This document shows, piece by piece, positions 1-9,999 of a stretch of DNA of 64,000 nucleotides. The stretch lies in NCBI GenBank assembly GCA_032622095.1, contig CP136063.1:32242987-32306986 (forward strand), read 5' to 3'. The DNA is from Siphonodentalium dalli. Taxonomy: Eukaryota; Mollusca; Scaphopoda; Gadilida; Siphonodentaliidae. The notes below the pieces were generated by a model, which had not been told where the DNA came from, searched no databases, and was given only the letters and a program-made list of their open reading frames with translations. A program made the position numbers and the translations under genes. Numbering within the stretch: position 1 is the stretch's first letter; each line of letters begins with the position of its first letter.

Positions 1-210
1 ATACCACCAAGGAATATTAATTTTGTTTCAATTTTATCACAAAATGGCCATAAAAACCGACAAATACTATTAACATAGCGATTTTTGCCACAATGAATTT
101 ATGGTTATTTTCCCCGAGTTTGCGGAGAAAATGTCCTTTTTTGCGGAAAAGTGCCCTTTTTGTAGGCTCTGCCCCCCCCCCCCTGCCCTTGGATGCTTCC
201 GGCGCCCCTG
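1..210. mobile_element. hAT-type MITE, right part (left end outside window)
   Basis: These bases equal the right part of the complete element at 18474-18838. They end in CTTCCGGCGCCCCTG (196-210), the right terminal inverted repeat. The rest of the element lies left of the window. The interior includes a C-run and text resembling long repeat-derived sequence with no coding potential. Confidence 0.7.
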
Positions 211-280
211 TGTTTTCTCATTCATATCTATTCTGGCTATCCATTCCTGAATAAAATAGCCACCTTTATAAGTAAATTGA

Positions 281-659
281 TTAAACTCACTAAAATAAAC
301 TCACTAAAGCAGTGTAATTTGATGGTAACATTCGTTTCCTGCATAATTGTTTGATCAATAGTGCCAGGGGCCGATTTCATCGGCCCTAATTTATGGTCTG
401 TAGAGTGCCCTAAAAAAAATTAAAAAATTAAATTTTGTTTTTTTAATTTTGTTTTGTTTTTGGGTTAGGCCAATGCATTCTCTTATATATGCAACAACCT
501 ATGGTCGACTCGCATATATAAGAGAATGCATTGGCACAGGGTATATGGGGTCGATACAAAAATCGGACCTGGCACTCAAAGGGTTAAACTTACTAAAATA
601 TAAATAGCAGTGTAATTTGATGGTAACACTCGTTTCCTGCATAATTGTTTGATCAATAG
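281..659. mobile_element. piggyBac-type hairpin MITE between 75-bp direct repeats
   Basis: The right end reads GGCACTCAAAGGGTTAA (571-587). Reversed this is TTAA plus CCCTTTGAGTGCC, the look of a piggyBac-type terminal repeat at a TTAA target. The left end is truncated and starts at GTGCCAGGGGCCGAT (361). Inside are a short GGGCCGAT/ATCGGCCC stem and a long palindrome centred on ATGGTCGACTCG whose arms read CCAATGCATTCTCTTATATA. The target-derived segment TTAAACT...GATCAATAG occurs on both sides (about 281-361 and 584-659), so the left end of the MITE was lost where that flank was duplicated. Confidence 0.65.
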
Positions 660-769
660 TCAATTGATCAAAAATAAAATCAGTTACGAATAAGTGATGT
701 TTATTATATTCCTTCAATTCCACCACTGAAAAGGTTATTAATTATATTTACAAACAAATTTTTTTACAG

Positions 770-931
770 ACATCTCAGTTGAATGCAAACGGCGGGTCAG
801 ATGACAGTTGGATATGCAATTTAACGGCGAAAGCAGTACACAACAATCTGGCATTGACACTAAATTGGACAGGCAATGGTGCTACAGTAATGCCCAAAGT
901 AATTGACCACTTAACCACAGCAGAATTATGG
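770..931 (+). CDS. Internal exon, DUF4806-like fragment
   Basis: A polypyrimidine tract ending TTTTTTTACAG precedes base 770, and GTAATT follows 931. The 162-nt stretch is open in phase 0 for 54 codons. The peptide has a GG followed by a basic/hydrophobic helix and an NNLALTLNWTGNG segment. That resembles the neLA..nWkG core of DUF4806-type domains found in many invertebrate genes of unknown function. This is pattern recognition and not a search result. The exon ends in phase 0 while the next exon I can define (2044) needs one carried base, so an unseen exon lies between or the two belong to different transcripts. Its last third forms one arm of the hairpin at 883-1100. Confidence 0.45.
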
Positions 932-1100
932 GTAATTTTTCAGTATTAAGTTGGAAATATGGCTTGTTGCCATTCATCGGAAAGCTCTCAGTGAGAGCTT
1001 TCCTATTAATGGCAACAAGCCATATTTTCGACTAAATCCTGAAAAATTACCAATAATTCTGCTGTGATTATGGAGTCGATTATTTAGGGCATTACTGTAC
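883..1100. repeat. Long imperfect hairpin spanning an exon end
   Basis: The left arm starts TACAGTAATGCCC (883) and the right arm ends GGGCATTACTGTA (about 1098). They pair over roughly 100 bp around a GGAAAGCTCTCA/GAGAGCTTTCC centre near 990. The left arm contains the end and splice donor of the exon at 770-931, so the right arm is an inverted copy of that exon-intron junction. About 40 bp ending in GGACAGGCAATGGTGC lies directly repeated outside both arms (about 835-882 and 1097-1133). Confidence 0.8.
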
Positions 1101-2043
1101 ACAACAATCACTAAAATGGACAGGCAATGGTGCAACAAAAAAGAATGCATTCAAATATTGTCCAATGATTTTTTATTGACTTTCTGTTTAAAGTGATGTG
1201 AATCACTGCAGTGTAGTGATACAAAATAAATGGATAATAATCTTGCTCAAATTAGTTATTTTAACAAATATTATATCCATATTGACACTCACACCGTCAT
1301 TCTTATATAATAATTAAATGCAGTGACTCTCGATGGCGAAATAATTTTCGTTAGTTTATCGCTAATAGTTGCGTCCCGAAACGAGATGTAAATATTTACA
1401 ATTGGGCGTAGTTCAGATGATGTTTTCTGTGGAGTGGTACGGTCGATTTTCTTCAGATTTTTGGCGATGTTAGTAGAATATTGTATTCCTCCAGTTGGCA
1501 TAGCACCTGAATACTAACTTATTAGTTTCACGCACCCGAACAAGTCCATAATATAACTTTAATCCTCATTATTATCACTTTACGAAGATTTCTTAGACCA
1601 AATCTTCTCCATCCACACCAGCTTGTGATATTTGTTGGGTGGATTCTGTTTTGGAATGTGTCATGTCCCGTTACTCTTCTATAATATACTGTATGCCCAG
1701 AATTGAGGGTGGGACTTATCATGCACGAATGTCATTGTATTACGTCAAATGGATGTAAGAGCCCATCTATGGACATGTGAATGAATTAATAAATTTCCAG
1801 GTATATTTAATATATACAGTAATGAATGCAGGTTATAGATTTCTACCTCTTATCCAATGTTACTAAGCCATTTGGTTTCTATTAGAAACTAAACATAGTG
1901 TGTAATGTTATAATTGTTATTCAAAGAATATTCTGACTTATGATACTTTTCTCATCTAAATACTGATTTTTTTCATTCAGTGGGGGGGGGGGTCACTTAA
2001 AATCTCTGAATTAAACATTATTATCTCAACTGTTCTCTCTCAG
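1101..2043. other. Intronic or intergenic stretch, nothing recognised
   Basis: AT-rich sequence between two exon candidates, ending in the acceptor tract CTCTCTCAG at 2043. It includes a short G-run (1982-1992). Short frames here have no coding character. Confidence 0.4.
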
Positions 2044-3617
2044 ACAACCAAGAATCATCACAGCTTCATCTGACACCGAAGACACCAAGGACTATTCCAA
2101 CAAGTTCTCCAGCTGCTCACAGCGGTTTGTCGTCAGTAAAGAAAGGTGCAATTGTGAGTATTTTTCTAATTATTGTATGTTTTGCCTTCCACTGAGTACT
2201 GTTCGCTATGTACCGTAGTACATGTACCATATAATCATAATCTGACTACTTTGATGTAAAATATTGCATCTGGGATAAATAATTATTCATGAATTATAAT
2301 CTGAACATTATATAGCATTTGCATAATTCATTGACCCGAACATAGGTTTGAGCTGGAATTGTAAATAAAGTAGTTCACATAGACCTACCAGTATAGTTAG
2401 GAAAATAATAAATCAATATAAGTCAAGAAGCAGGCCGTGTATTTAAAAAAAAATTGACAAGGTGAGTAATCAACTCACAATTGAAATGAAAAAAAAATCA
2501 GAAAACTTAAAAAATTCAGCCTGACCAAAATCAGCAGTGGATTCTAAGTCAAAATGGGAAAAATTATAGTAAAATATGGGAGAGAGACTGTATCCATATT
2601 CAAACTCAGCTTCATACAATTACAATTGTTTCATTCTGATGTAGATGAATTGGACTTGATGTTTCATGTATATATTTTCAGAGTGAACACATGGTGCCAT
2701 TGGTGGTTCACCAAACAAACCCAGAACAATATATGGAAGTACTAGTTGACAGCCATATGCTTCAAAACAACAGTTACCAATGCCATCGGCAGTTGATATT
2801 AATCGACGATTTAACAGGAAATGTTACAATGCAAGAACCAGAGATCAAGAGTAAGATTCAACTCAATCATTAAATCCATCTAAATATTTGCTTTGTGAAG
2901 AATTCTGATTTATGATTTCATGATTAGATACTAGGCTCATGTTAAGAAACTTTTGAGAAATATTTGCAGAATATATATTATCAGGTCCAATAACTATCAA
3001 TATATGTGATCCGCCATAACCCTGTGCCAATGCATTCTCTTATATATTCTCCTAACAATTTTTCATCATTTTTTTTAAATAAAAGTTTCTGACAATTTTT
3101 AGGACATAAAATAAAAAACATCCATTACCCTGCAGTGAGCCCCACACATATATAGAAGCATATAGAATAGTGTCATCTGCTCATGTTTGTCTGGAGCTCT
3201 GTATGGGTGAAATTATAAAATTGTTAAAGAATACAAGAAAAAGTTATTGAAATTGCAAAAAATTGTTAGGCCAATGCATTCTCTTATATATGCGAGGCAA
3301 CCTATGGTCGACTCGCATATATAAGAGAATGTATTGGTACATGGTAAAAAAATCCCGACTTACGACTGGATTTGATATGGCGGGTCACATATTCACTAGA
3401 CCAGTATCAGAATCAGTAATTTCCATCTTATTTATCTGAATCTAATCTTTTGAGGTACTCGTAAATTTTATGAACTGAATGAAGCCTGTAAATTTATGAA
3501 CTGAAACGTGTTCAGTATTAGTATGCCTACAATCAACCTTCCATATATATCAATTTTAAACGTATTTTCTCTTTATTTCTCTTCGCAGGAATTAGACAGA
3601 ATAGTACTAGAGAATAA
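2044..3617 (+). CDS. Last three exons of an unidentified gene
   Basis: Three exons join in a single frame: 2044-2153 (acceptor CTCTCTCAG, donor GTGAGT), 2682-2850 (acceptor TATTTTCAG, donor GTAAGA) and 3589-3617 (acceptor CTTCGCAG), with a TAA at 3615-3617. The first begins with one carried base. The phases agree at both joins. Read together they encode about 100 residues: a Pro/Ser/Thr-rich stretch (LTPKTPRTIPTSS), a more ordered segment (VPLVVHQTNPEQYMEVLVDS, then QLILIDDLTGNVTM), and a short basic tail ending NSTRE. I recognise no domain. The exon at 770-931 may be upstream in the same gene but its phase does not join directly. The 5' part is not seen. Intron 2 contains the MITE at 3002-3392. 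Confidence 0.6.
3002..3392. mobile_element. MITE with 17-bp TIRs and an internal palindrome
   Basis: The ends read ATATGTGATCCGCCATA (3002-3018) and TATGGCGGGTCACATAT (3376-3392), inverted with one mismatch. Inside is the same 60-70-bp palindrome (arms CCAATGCATTCTCTTATATA) that sits in the piggyBac-type MITEs of this unit, plus one extra half-copy near 3026. It has no coding capacity. The element sits in an intron of the gene model 2044-3617. Confidence 0.7.
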
Positions 3618-3921
3618 AGACATGAGAATCGCGACATGACTAAATTAATTGACAATTTGTACATAGATAACACTTTGAGCAAAAATAACATCTATGTATG
3701 TTATTCAAGACTTATCTATCCTAGAAACATGTTAACCTACGGGATAACAACATCTGCATCTTTCATCATGTACATGTAGTTTATTTAACTGTAAATATGT
3801 TTATTCCTTGTAGTTCTATAGCTATCTCATTGCAAATATATGTATTGTTTCAAATTGAGGGAAAAAAGTAATACAAAGCTTCCATAACTGTATATCAATG
3901 AACATTTTTAATGGAAACTAA

Positions 3922-3927
3922 AATAAA
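3922..3927 (+). terminator. Polyadenylation signal AATAAA
   Basis: AATAAA about 305 bp after the TAA of the three-exon gene model, at the end of an AT-rich stretch with no reading frame. It fits the 3' end of that transcript. An SGNH-like fragment begins just after it. Confidence 0.45.
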
Positions 3928-4468
3928 ATGCGCGGAAAGGTTACAGACGGTTATAGGAAATTTGGGTGGCGGTGGTCGGACATTTGTTCGTCCACCGAAT
4001 TGGTTCCAGTTTGTGTTTTATGGGCCGAACCGTTTTTTTCGGCAGCCATAATTTTGCCGAAGAGCTGCAAGTTGGCGATTATGCAGGCATCCCTGTTGTA
4101 CAATTTTGTTTATAGAGGCCCCCCCCCCCCCCCCCCCCCCCCAAGTCTGGGACCTTTTATCCGTCCAGTCAAATCTTAGGTCTTTTTACCACAATGGTGT
4201 GATCATGCAGGCTGGGAGCAATGATCTTTGCTGGAGGGATCCGGTGGTTGTGGCGGAAGATATAGTGGGTTTTTGCACCGTCCTGCGTTCCATCCATAGT
4301 GTACAGAAAATCCTGGTTAGCCAGGCGTTTCATCGGCTATCGGTGCTGGGGCCAAGGCATATTGACCTGTATGACGGCCACGTAGATGAGCTAAACGATT
4401 CTATTGACTTTGCTTTAACTCAGTCTTGTGCCCAGTGGGAGTCGTGGGCCCCACAGGTGCTTTATTGA
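3928..4468 (+). pseudogene. SGNH-hydrolase-like fragment split by a poly-C run
   Basis: Frame 1 (3928 to the C-run) and frame 2 (4143-4468) are separated by 24 C at 4119-4142. In copy 2 the run has 20 C and one open frame of 178 residues results. The second half carries an AGSNDL motif (the GxND-type block of SGNH/GDSL hydrolases), followed by a helix and a QKILVSQAFHR strand like the V.V.Qv.pR step of these domains, then LYDGHVDELNDSI. Such domains are common in ORFs linked to retroelements or multicopy families of marine invertebrates. No GDS nucleophile block is evident upstream. It ends at TGA 4466. The Pro stretch comes from the C-run and is probably not original coding. Confidence 0.5.
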
Positions 4469-4476
4469 TGAGCTCC

Positions 4477-4721
4477 TTAACGCTTTGAGTGCCAGGGGCC
4501 GATCTCATCGGCCCTAAACCTACAAAATAAGTCTGTTAAATAATATAAGAATAAATTATTAAATTGTAAAAAATTGTGAAAAAAAAAATAAATAATTGTT
4601 AGGCCAATGCATTCTCTTATATATGCGAGGCGACCTATGGTCGACTCGCATATATAAGAGAATGCATTGGCACATGGTATATGGGTCGATACAAAAATCG
4701 ACCTGGCACTCAAAGTGTTAA
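4477..4721. mobile_element. piggyBac-type MITE bounded by TTAA
   Basis: TTAACGCTTTGAGTGCCAGG at 4477-4496 and CCTGGCACTCAAAGTGTTAA at 4702-4721 are inverted with one mismatch. Both end in TTAA, the target duplicated by piggyBac-type transposases. Nested inside are a GGGCCGAT/ATCGGCCC stem and the long palindrome CCAATGCATTCTCTTATATATGCGAG ... centred near 4636. At 245 bp it is non-autonomous. Confidence 0.75.
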
Positions 4722-4722
4722 A

Positions 4723-6291
4723 TCGGTCCAAAATCTTGTGTTATGTACTTTGGACTACTAACCTATTGATAAGGCTATATTATTTTTTTCTGATGTCTCT
4801 TATGCCAATGTGCAGATTGATTGATTGATTGATTGGGGTTTAACGTCGTTTTAGCAATAAAGCCATATCACGATGAGAAGAAACAGATTATCAAAATCGA
4901 GTGAAGCAACTGTGAATAGAAATGACAGTGAATTTGACTAAAATGAAACAAAATATATAAAAACACCCAAACCAGAGCGGGAGTGCTCGATTCGGGGCCA
5001 GAACCATTTAGAAACTCACCATTGTTTGATGAGAAATGACTCGTTATTTCTCGTGGTTTGAGAACCCCCCCTTTCGGCGCATTCGTTGGCTTTCATGTAG
5101 TTAGTATTATTCGTCGAGCTATTCTATTATTAGATCGTTATACCTTCAACGGCGATAGCCGAAGGGTTAACAGAATCCCTTATTATCAAGCAATCAAGTC
5201 GCGAGAAATATTCACTGCCGACGTCACGGGAATTTCCCGGGCTTTCTCAATCCTTTGTCTGCATCAATTCTTCCAATCAAAATTATTCGTAGCATTCAGA
5301 TCTCTAATTTTAACCAATCAGAAAGCTAAGAAGTAGCGAATCATCAAGCCCGAGATTGATTATATCGATCGGTAGCGTCATTCTCTATTCTGATTTCATG
5401 ACGGCAAGCTCGCACAATAAATATTTGCATAACTATTTGAATTTATTTCAATAATCTACTACCGGTACCTGTTATTAATCATTCATTATGGAAGCTTACA
5501 AAAGCTTCTCTTAGCCTCCACCTCCCCACCACCACTGTTTAGAAAACAGCAAACATAAAACCTACATGAAATGTTTTCATCAAATATAAATACTGTATTA
5601 AAACTCTCGTATATTAAAATATTTCCAGTAGCTGAGTATGTTTTACTCGTCCACAGGAAGATTGGACAGATATTTATAATATCTGATAAACCTGGCGTGA
5701 GTCTTAATTAACTCGTCAAGTTGACAATCGGGCGGCTGGATCACCACTAGGTGCGCCCTCGCCCGATAGCCAGCATGAACCCAATAATCTTTGATTTCCA
5801 TGGTCAATTGACCCCCTTTTTCTCCAAGCATCTTATCAAACTTTGAAAATTCGAAGTCTAACCTCTGTCTCCGAGAGTCAAAAGACTTTACAGACCTTGG
5901 AGATTTTTGTCTTGGAACAACTGGAGGAACATCCTTAGTTGATTTCGGAGCGGACATAGAACATTTATACAGATAAACAGTAACACCACGCATGTAGATG
6001 TGTTTTACGCGACATGTTTTCTTCTAACAAGTACACTGTTGATCGACGGGAGAGATATGAATAACACGGACATCTATCTGACTAGTAATGGTGAGGTGCT
6101 GCCGTGGTCAGAACGGCGGGAATCATGATTGTTTGGGCATCGAGTACTTATCCCGTTATCTGATGGCTGACTTGCTGTGCGACTTAATGTCCTTTAAGTA
6201 TGTGTGCGAGATGTAAAGCGACAACAGACATATCCATTGCCTGTGAGGCAGGTTCAGAAACAGGAGAAAGATCATTCTCCTGAACTTGTGT
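4723..6291. repeat. Flanking direct repeat R1, left of the LINE
   Basis: From TCGGTCCAAAATCTTG (4723) to GAACTTGTGT (6291) this segment matches 8190-9290 at high identity. The match includes a (GATT)n run, a GGTTTAACGTCGTTTTAGC motif common in marine-invertebrate repeats, and the 116-residue minus-strand ORF. R1 has about 510 bp (5017-5534) absent from R2, and R2 has about 40 bp (8493-8531) absent from R1. R1 ends exactly where the LINE poly(A) begins and R2 starts at its truncated 5' end. Confidence 0.85.
5643..5993 (-). CDS. Unidentified 116-residue protein, copy in R1
   Basis: Single open frame on the minus strand from ATG 5993 to a stop at 5643. A second ATG opens a more conventional start at MSAPKSTKD, preceded by MRGVTVYLYKC. 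The N-terminus is basic and Pro/Ser-rich (PPVVPRQKSPRSVKS). The middle is charged (RRQRLDFEFSKFDKM). The C-terminal half has an ordered look (EIKDYWVHAGYRARAHLVV, then a Cys-Gln-Leu-Asp-Glu helix and a Tyr-rich end LSNLPVDE). No signal peptide or membrane segment, and no family I recognise. The copy at 8642 differs by one residue (Gly57 here, Glu there). It may be an exon of a host gene caught in the duplicated flank. Confidence 0.5.
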   Translation of the reverse strand: MRGVTVYLYKCSMSAPKSTKDVPPVVPRQKSPRSVKSFDSRRQRLDFEFSKFDKMLGEKGGQLTMEIKDYWVHAGYRARAHLVVIQPPDCQLDELIKTHARFIRYYKYLSNLPVDE

Positions 6292-8189
6292 ATTTTTTTT
6301 TTTTTTTTTTTTTTTTTTATTCAGGTCATAAACAAGAATACATGGTATATAACAAATGATTATAATGGTAGCTAAAATATAGTGTCATCCACTTATAAAT
6401 ATACTATAGCTATTCGTTTAGAAATTTCTTTATAAGTCGTAGGCTTTCCTCAGAATAAAATAACAAAAGAGATAATATGGGTTTTATATTTTTATTATAT
6501 GATTGTATGTTGTATTTTTGTTTTAGTTTTTTTTTTAGCAATTATGTTAATATCTTGTTTATTTATCATTGCAAATTTTCGCTTTTTGCACCGTGAACAC
6601 TTTTTGTAAAAAGATTTTCTATTCTGTGCCATCTGTCACAGAAAAGTTGGTCTTTTTTTTATGTTTGACCTTTTGGTAATAAGCTTGTAGTTTCAATAGC
6701 TTTATAGCTCTTAATCCATTCTAATAGTCCATTGATACTTAGTTCAATTGCTCTCATTCTATTGGAATATATATATATCTTTTGTATAAAAGTATACATA
6801 TGCCTATTAAGTTGTCATCTACTTCATTTCCTGTAATAATGTCGGTTCCAAAAATTATTTTTTCAGGGAGTATTTCAAAGGTTAGATGACATCTATTATT
6901 CAATAACTGTTGAAAATTTAATAAAATTGATTTTGTCACTGGACATTCATCAAATAGATGTAGAATCGTTTCTCTTCCTGTATGGCAAAGAGGGCATATT
7001 TCTGTTTCTGACAAATTACATTTGTAGAGCTTTGTGTTAGTATATAAAATGTTATGATTTATTTTAAACTGAAAAGACAATAGATCTGTGTCATTTGTAA
7101 TTTTACTAGTTTTTGTGTAGTTTCTTTTCCATTCATCTATCGTGAAATTTATCTCTAATCTGTCTTCCCATTTTTTTTTAGATATATCTGGGGGTTTAGA
7201 GTATTGCTCTAAGAATATTGGATAGAAAGTCCTACAGGTCTTTTCAGATTTATTTAACATATCTATATTTTGTGTGGTCACGGTGCTAAGAGCCCGGTTT
7301 CTTCTAACATATTGCTTTCAGGGAGCTGGTAATGCTGCAAGTAACCCATTATAGGTGGTGAAGGGAGTTTTTATATCATATTTTTTACAGAAATTCTCGT
7401 ATTCCAGTAGCCCTGAGTTTTCTTCAATAAGATCGTTTAAAAAGTATATGCCTTTTTTAATCCATGTTTTATTAAAGAACATTTTTTGATTCACCAATAT
7501 GTTTTGATTATAATATAGTGGTTCTTTTAATATCTCTTTTTCTGGGGTTATGGTAATATTTTTATCCAAACTGGACCATTCATTTATCACATCCTTCCAG
7601 AATGGATTTAGTGTGTTACTCAACATCTTAAGCCCTTCTTTATGAAGGTTCCATATTTTGTGGCCACCGTAAGTTTCTAGGTCATCTACCAGTAATGTTT
7701 TCCAACCAGCTTGTCTGTGGGTCTAATTTTTTTTTAATCCAAGTCATCTTTAATGCTTTATAAAATGAGTCAATGTGGGGGAATTTTATTCCCCCATTTT
7801 CCCAGTTGTTTATCATTACATTTCTTTTAATTTTGTCTGGCTTTCCCGACCATAAAAATTTGAAAATAACTTTTTTTAATTTTTCAGACACCTCTTGAGA
7901 GGGTGAAGGTAGAACTGAGAAACAGTGTGTTAACATAGGCAAGGCCAGTGTCTTTACAACAGTTGTCTTACCATATAGGCTAAGGTTACTGAATGACCAA
8001 TCGTTTAACAAATTATCTGTTTTTTGTATCTTTTTGTGAAAGTTATTTTCTATATAATTCTCACTGAATAGATTATATTCAATTCCAAGGATTGTAATAG
8101 ATTGGTTATGGTTCCATATTATTTTTTTATCCGTAATAATTTCCTCACCACAACCCCGTTTTGCACCTATCCATATGGCTTGTGTTTTG
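6292..8189 (-). mobile_element. 5'-truncated L1/Tx1-type LINE with poly(A) tail
   Basis: A run of about 25 T at 6293-6318 is the poly(A) tail of a minus-strand insert. Upstream on that strand are the end of a reverse transcriptase (DKTQAIWIG near 8185, then NLSLYGKTTVVKTLALPML and FKFLWSGKPDKIKR, with NGGIKFPHI), about 7682-8150; a middle part (7318-7626); and a C-terminal CCHC-type knuckle ICPLCHTGRETILHLFDECP (6754-7281). This order is that of L1/Tx1-clade ORF2 C-termini. The catalytic YxDD region is missing through 5' truncation and there are two frame breaks between the three open blocks, so it is dead. The same lesions occur in copy 2. Confidence 0.85.
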
Positions 8190-9290
8190 TCGGTCCAAAA
8201 TCTTGTGTTATGTACTTTGGACTACTAACCTATTGATAAGGCTACATTATTTTTTTCTGATGTCTCTTATGCCAATGTGCAGATTGATTGATTGATTGAT
8301 TGGGGTTTAACGTCGTTTTAGCAATAAAGCCATATCACGATGAGAAGAAACAGATTATCAAAATCGAGTGAAGCAACTGTGAATAGAAATGACGGTGAAT
8401 TTGACTAAAATGAAACATAATAGATAAATACACCCAAACCAGAGCGGGAGTGCTCGATTCGGGGCCAGAACCATTTAGAAACTCACCATTGTGCAAACAC
8501 ATATAAAACAGAATATCAAAACACATAGCAATACTGTTTAGAAAACGGCAAACATAAAACCTACATGAAATGTTTTCATCAAATATAAATACTGTATTAA
8601 AACTCTCGTATATTAAAATATTTCCAGTAGCTGAGTATGTTTTACTCGTCCACAGGAAGATTGGACAGATATTTATAATATCTGATAAACCTGGCGTGAG
8701 TCTTAATTAACTCGTCAAGTTGACAATCGGGCGGCTGGATCACCACTAGGTGCGCCCTCGCCCGATAGCCAGCATGAACCCAATAATCTTTTATTTCCAT
8801 GGTCAATTGACCCCCTTTTTCTTCAAGCATCTTATCAAACTTTGAAAATTCGAAGTCTAACCTCTGTCTCCGAGAGTCAAAAGACTTTACAGACCTTGGA
8901 GATTTTTGTCTTGGAACAACTGGAGGAACATCCTTAGTTGATTTCGGAGCGGACATAGAACATTTATACAGATAAACAGTAACACCACGCATGTAGATGT
9001 GTTTTACGCGACATGTTTTCTTCTAACAGGTACACTGTTGATCGACGGGAGAGATGGGAATAACACGGACATCTATCTGACTAGTAATGGTGAGGTGCTG
9101 CCGTGGTCAGAACGGCGGGAATCATGATTGTTTGGGCATCGAGTACTTATCCCGTTATCTGATGGCTGACTTGCCGTACGACTTAATGTCCTTTAAGTAT
9201 GTGTGCGAGATGTAAAGCGACAACAGACATATCCATTGCCTGTGAGGCAGGTTCAGAAACAGGAGAAAGATCATTCTCCTGAACTTGTGT
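8190..9290. repeat. Flanking direct repeat R2, right of the LINE
   Basis: Second copy of the R segment (see 4723-6291), starting TCGGTCCAAAATC directly at the LINE's 5' end and ending GAACTTGTGT. After that the sequence runs on uniquely (TGCTAATGATA). The topology R-LINE-R is that of a target-site duplication, but of more than 1 kb. Confidence 0.85.
8642..8992 (-). CDS. Unidentified 116-residue protein, copy in R2
   Basis: Same frame and length as 5643-5993 with one residue changed (Glu for Gly in the KMLxEKGGQ stretch). Upstream sequence is also shared, including TTTTACGCGACATG, so any promoter was copied with it. The intact frame in both copies, over a region with several point differences, hints at constraint or at recency. 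I cannot tell which. Confidence 0.5.
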   Translation of the reverse strand: MRGVTVYLYKCSMSAPKSTKDVPPVVPRQKSPRSVKSFDSRRQRLDFEFSKFDKMLEEKGGQLTMEIKDYWVHAGYRARAHLVVIQPPDCQLDELIKTHARFIRYYKYLSNLPVDE

Positions 9291-9749
9291 TGCTAATGAT
9301 ATACTGACTGATTTTGTTTGATTCTCTGTCTGAGTGCTGGCATTAACATACTTTTTTATTCAATAAACGTACATTCCGTTTCAATAGCCATATTTCAAAC
9401 AGACGATTTCCCACGAGCAATGATTATCGTTAATGATTATCGTTATCAAACTAATATATAGACCTTATTGTCATTCTTATATTTAAATATAAATTATCAC
9501 CAATGCAGAATTACGGACGTTCTATATTTCAATTAAATGGCTTTCGTATTCTAATCAATATCTAACAGCGAAATGAACAACGTCAATATTAATAGCCAAA
9601 CAACGAGAATTAACGCTAGAGGTCAGCACCAGGGACTATTTTAAATTTTAAACAAGCCCCTCTTGTGGATTTCCCTGGTCTATTTATAGATTTAGACTGG
9701 TTGTATCTCGACGAACTTTTTACGCAAGGGTTTTGCTAGTTGGAACAAA
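9291..9749. other. Intergenic, nothing recognised
   Basis: AT-rich, with a short direct repeat ATGATTATCGTTA (9418-9445). It leads up to the ATG at 9750 and may contain that gene's promoter, but I see no defined TATA or initiator. Confidence 0.35.
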
Positions 9750-9999
9750 ATGGCGGAAAGGGAGGAAGTGTTGAGAGAGGCCGCTTCTCTCATGGGAAGA
9801 GCTGCAAACATAATAATGAATAGGCCTACACATAATACTAGTACCACTGTCAGTACTGACAGTAGCCCGAGTAGGGCAAGTACCTCGGACAACACCTTAC
9901 CATTGGTATTGTCTGAACAGCGCCATATATTTAACAGGGGCGGCCGAACTTCTGGCTCTGCTGCCAACTTTCGGAGTCATTTCCGAAATGCCTCTCTTA
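9750..9999 (+). CDS. Probable first coding exon, unidentified protein
   Basis: The ATG at 9750 has a good context (ACAAAATGGCGG). The frame encodes 83 residues and meets a consensus donor at 10000 (CTTA then GTAAGT). The peptide has a basic/acidic N-terminal helix (MAEREEVLREAASLMGRAAN) and a Ser/Thr-rich low-complexity middle. The frame stays open past the donor only to 10040. The exon ends with one carried base. The next exon-like sequence at 12488 is open both in the phase that would join and in the phase that looks most protein-like, so the connection is unresolved. The only difference noticed in copy 2 is a silent GCA/GCG change. Confidence 0.5.

Noticed and set aside
4106-4142. Proline-rich domain
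   Set aside because: Produced solely by the poly-C run, whose length differs between the two copies.
9692-9967. Minus-strand 91-codon frame with a hydrophobic segment
   Set aside because: Antisense shadow of the exon at 9750-9999, which has a good start context and a consensus donor.
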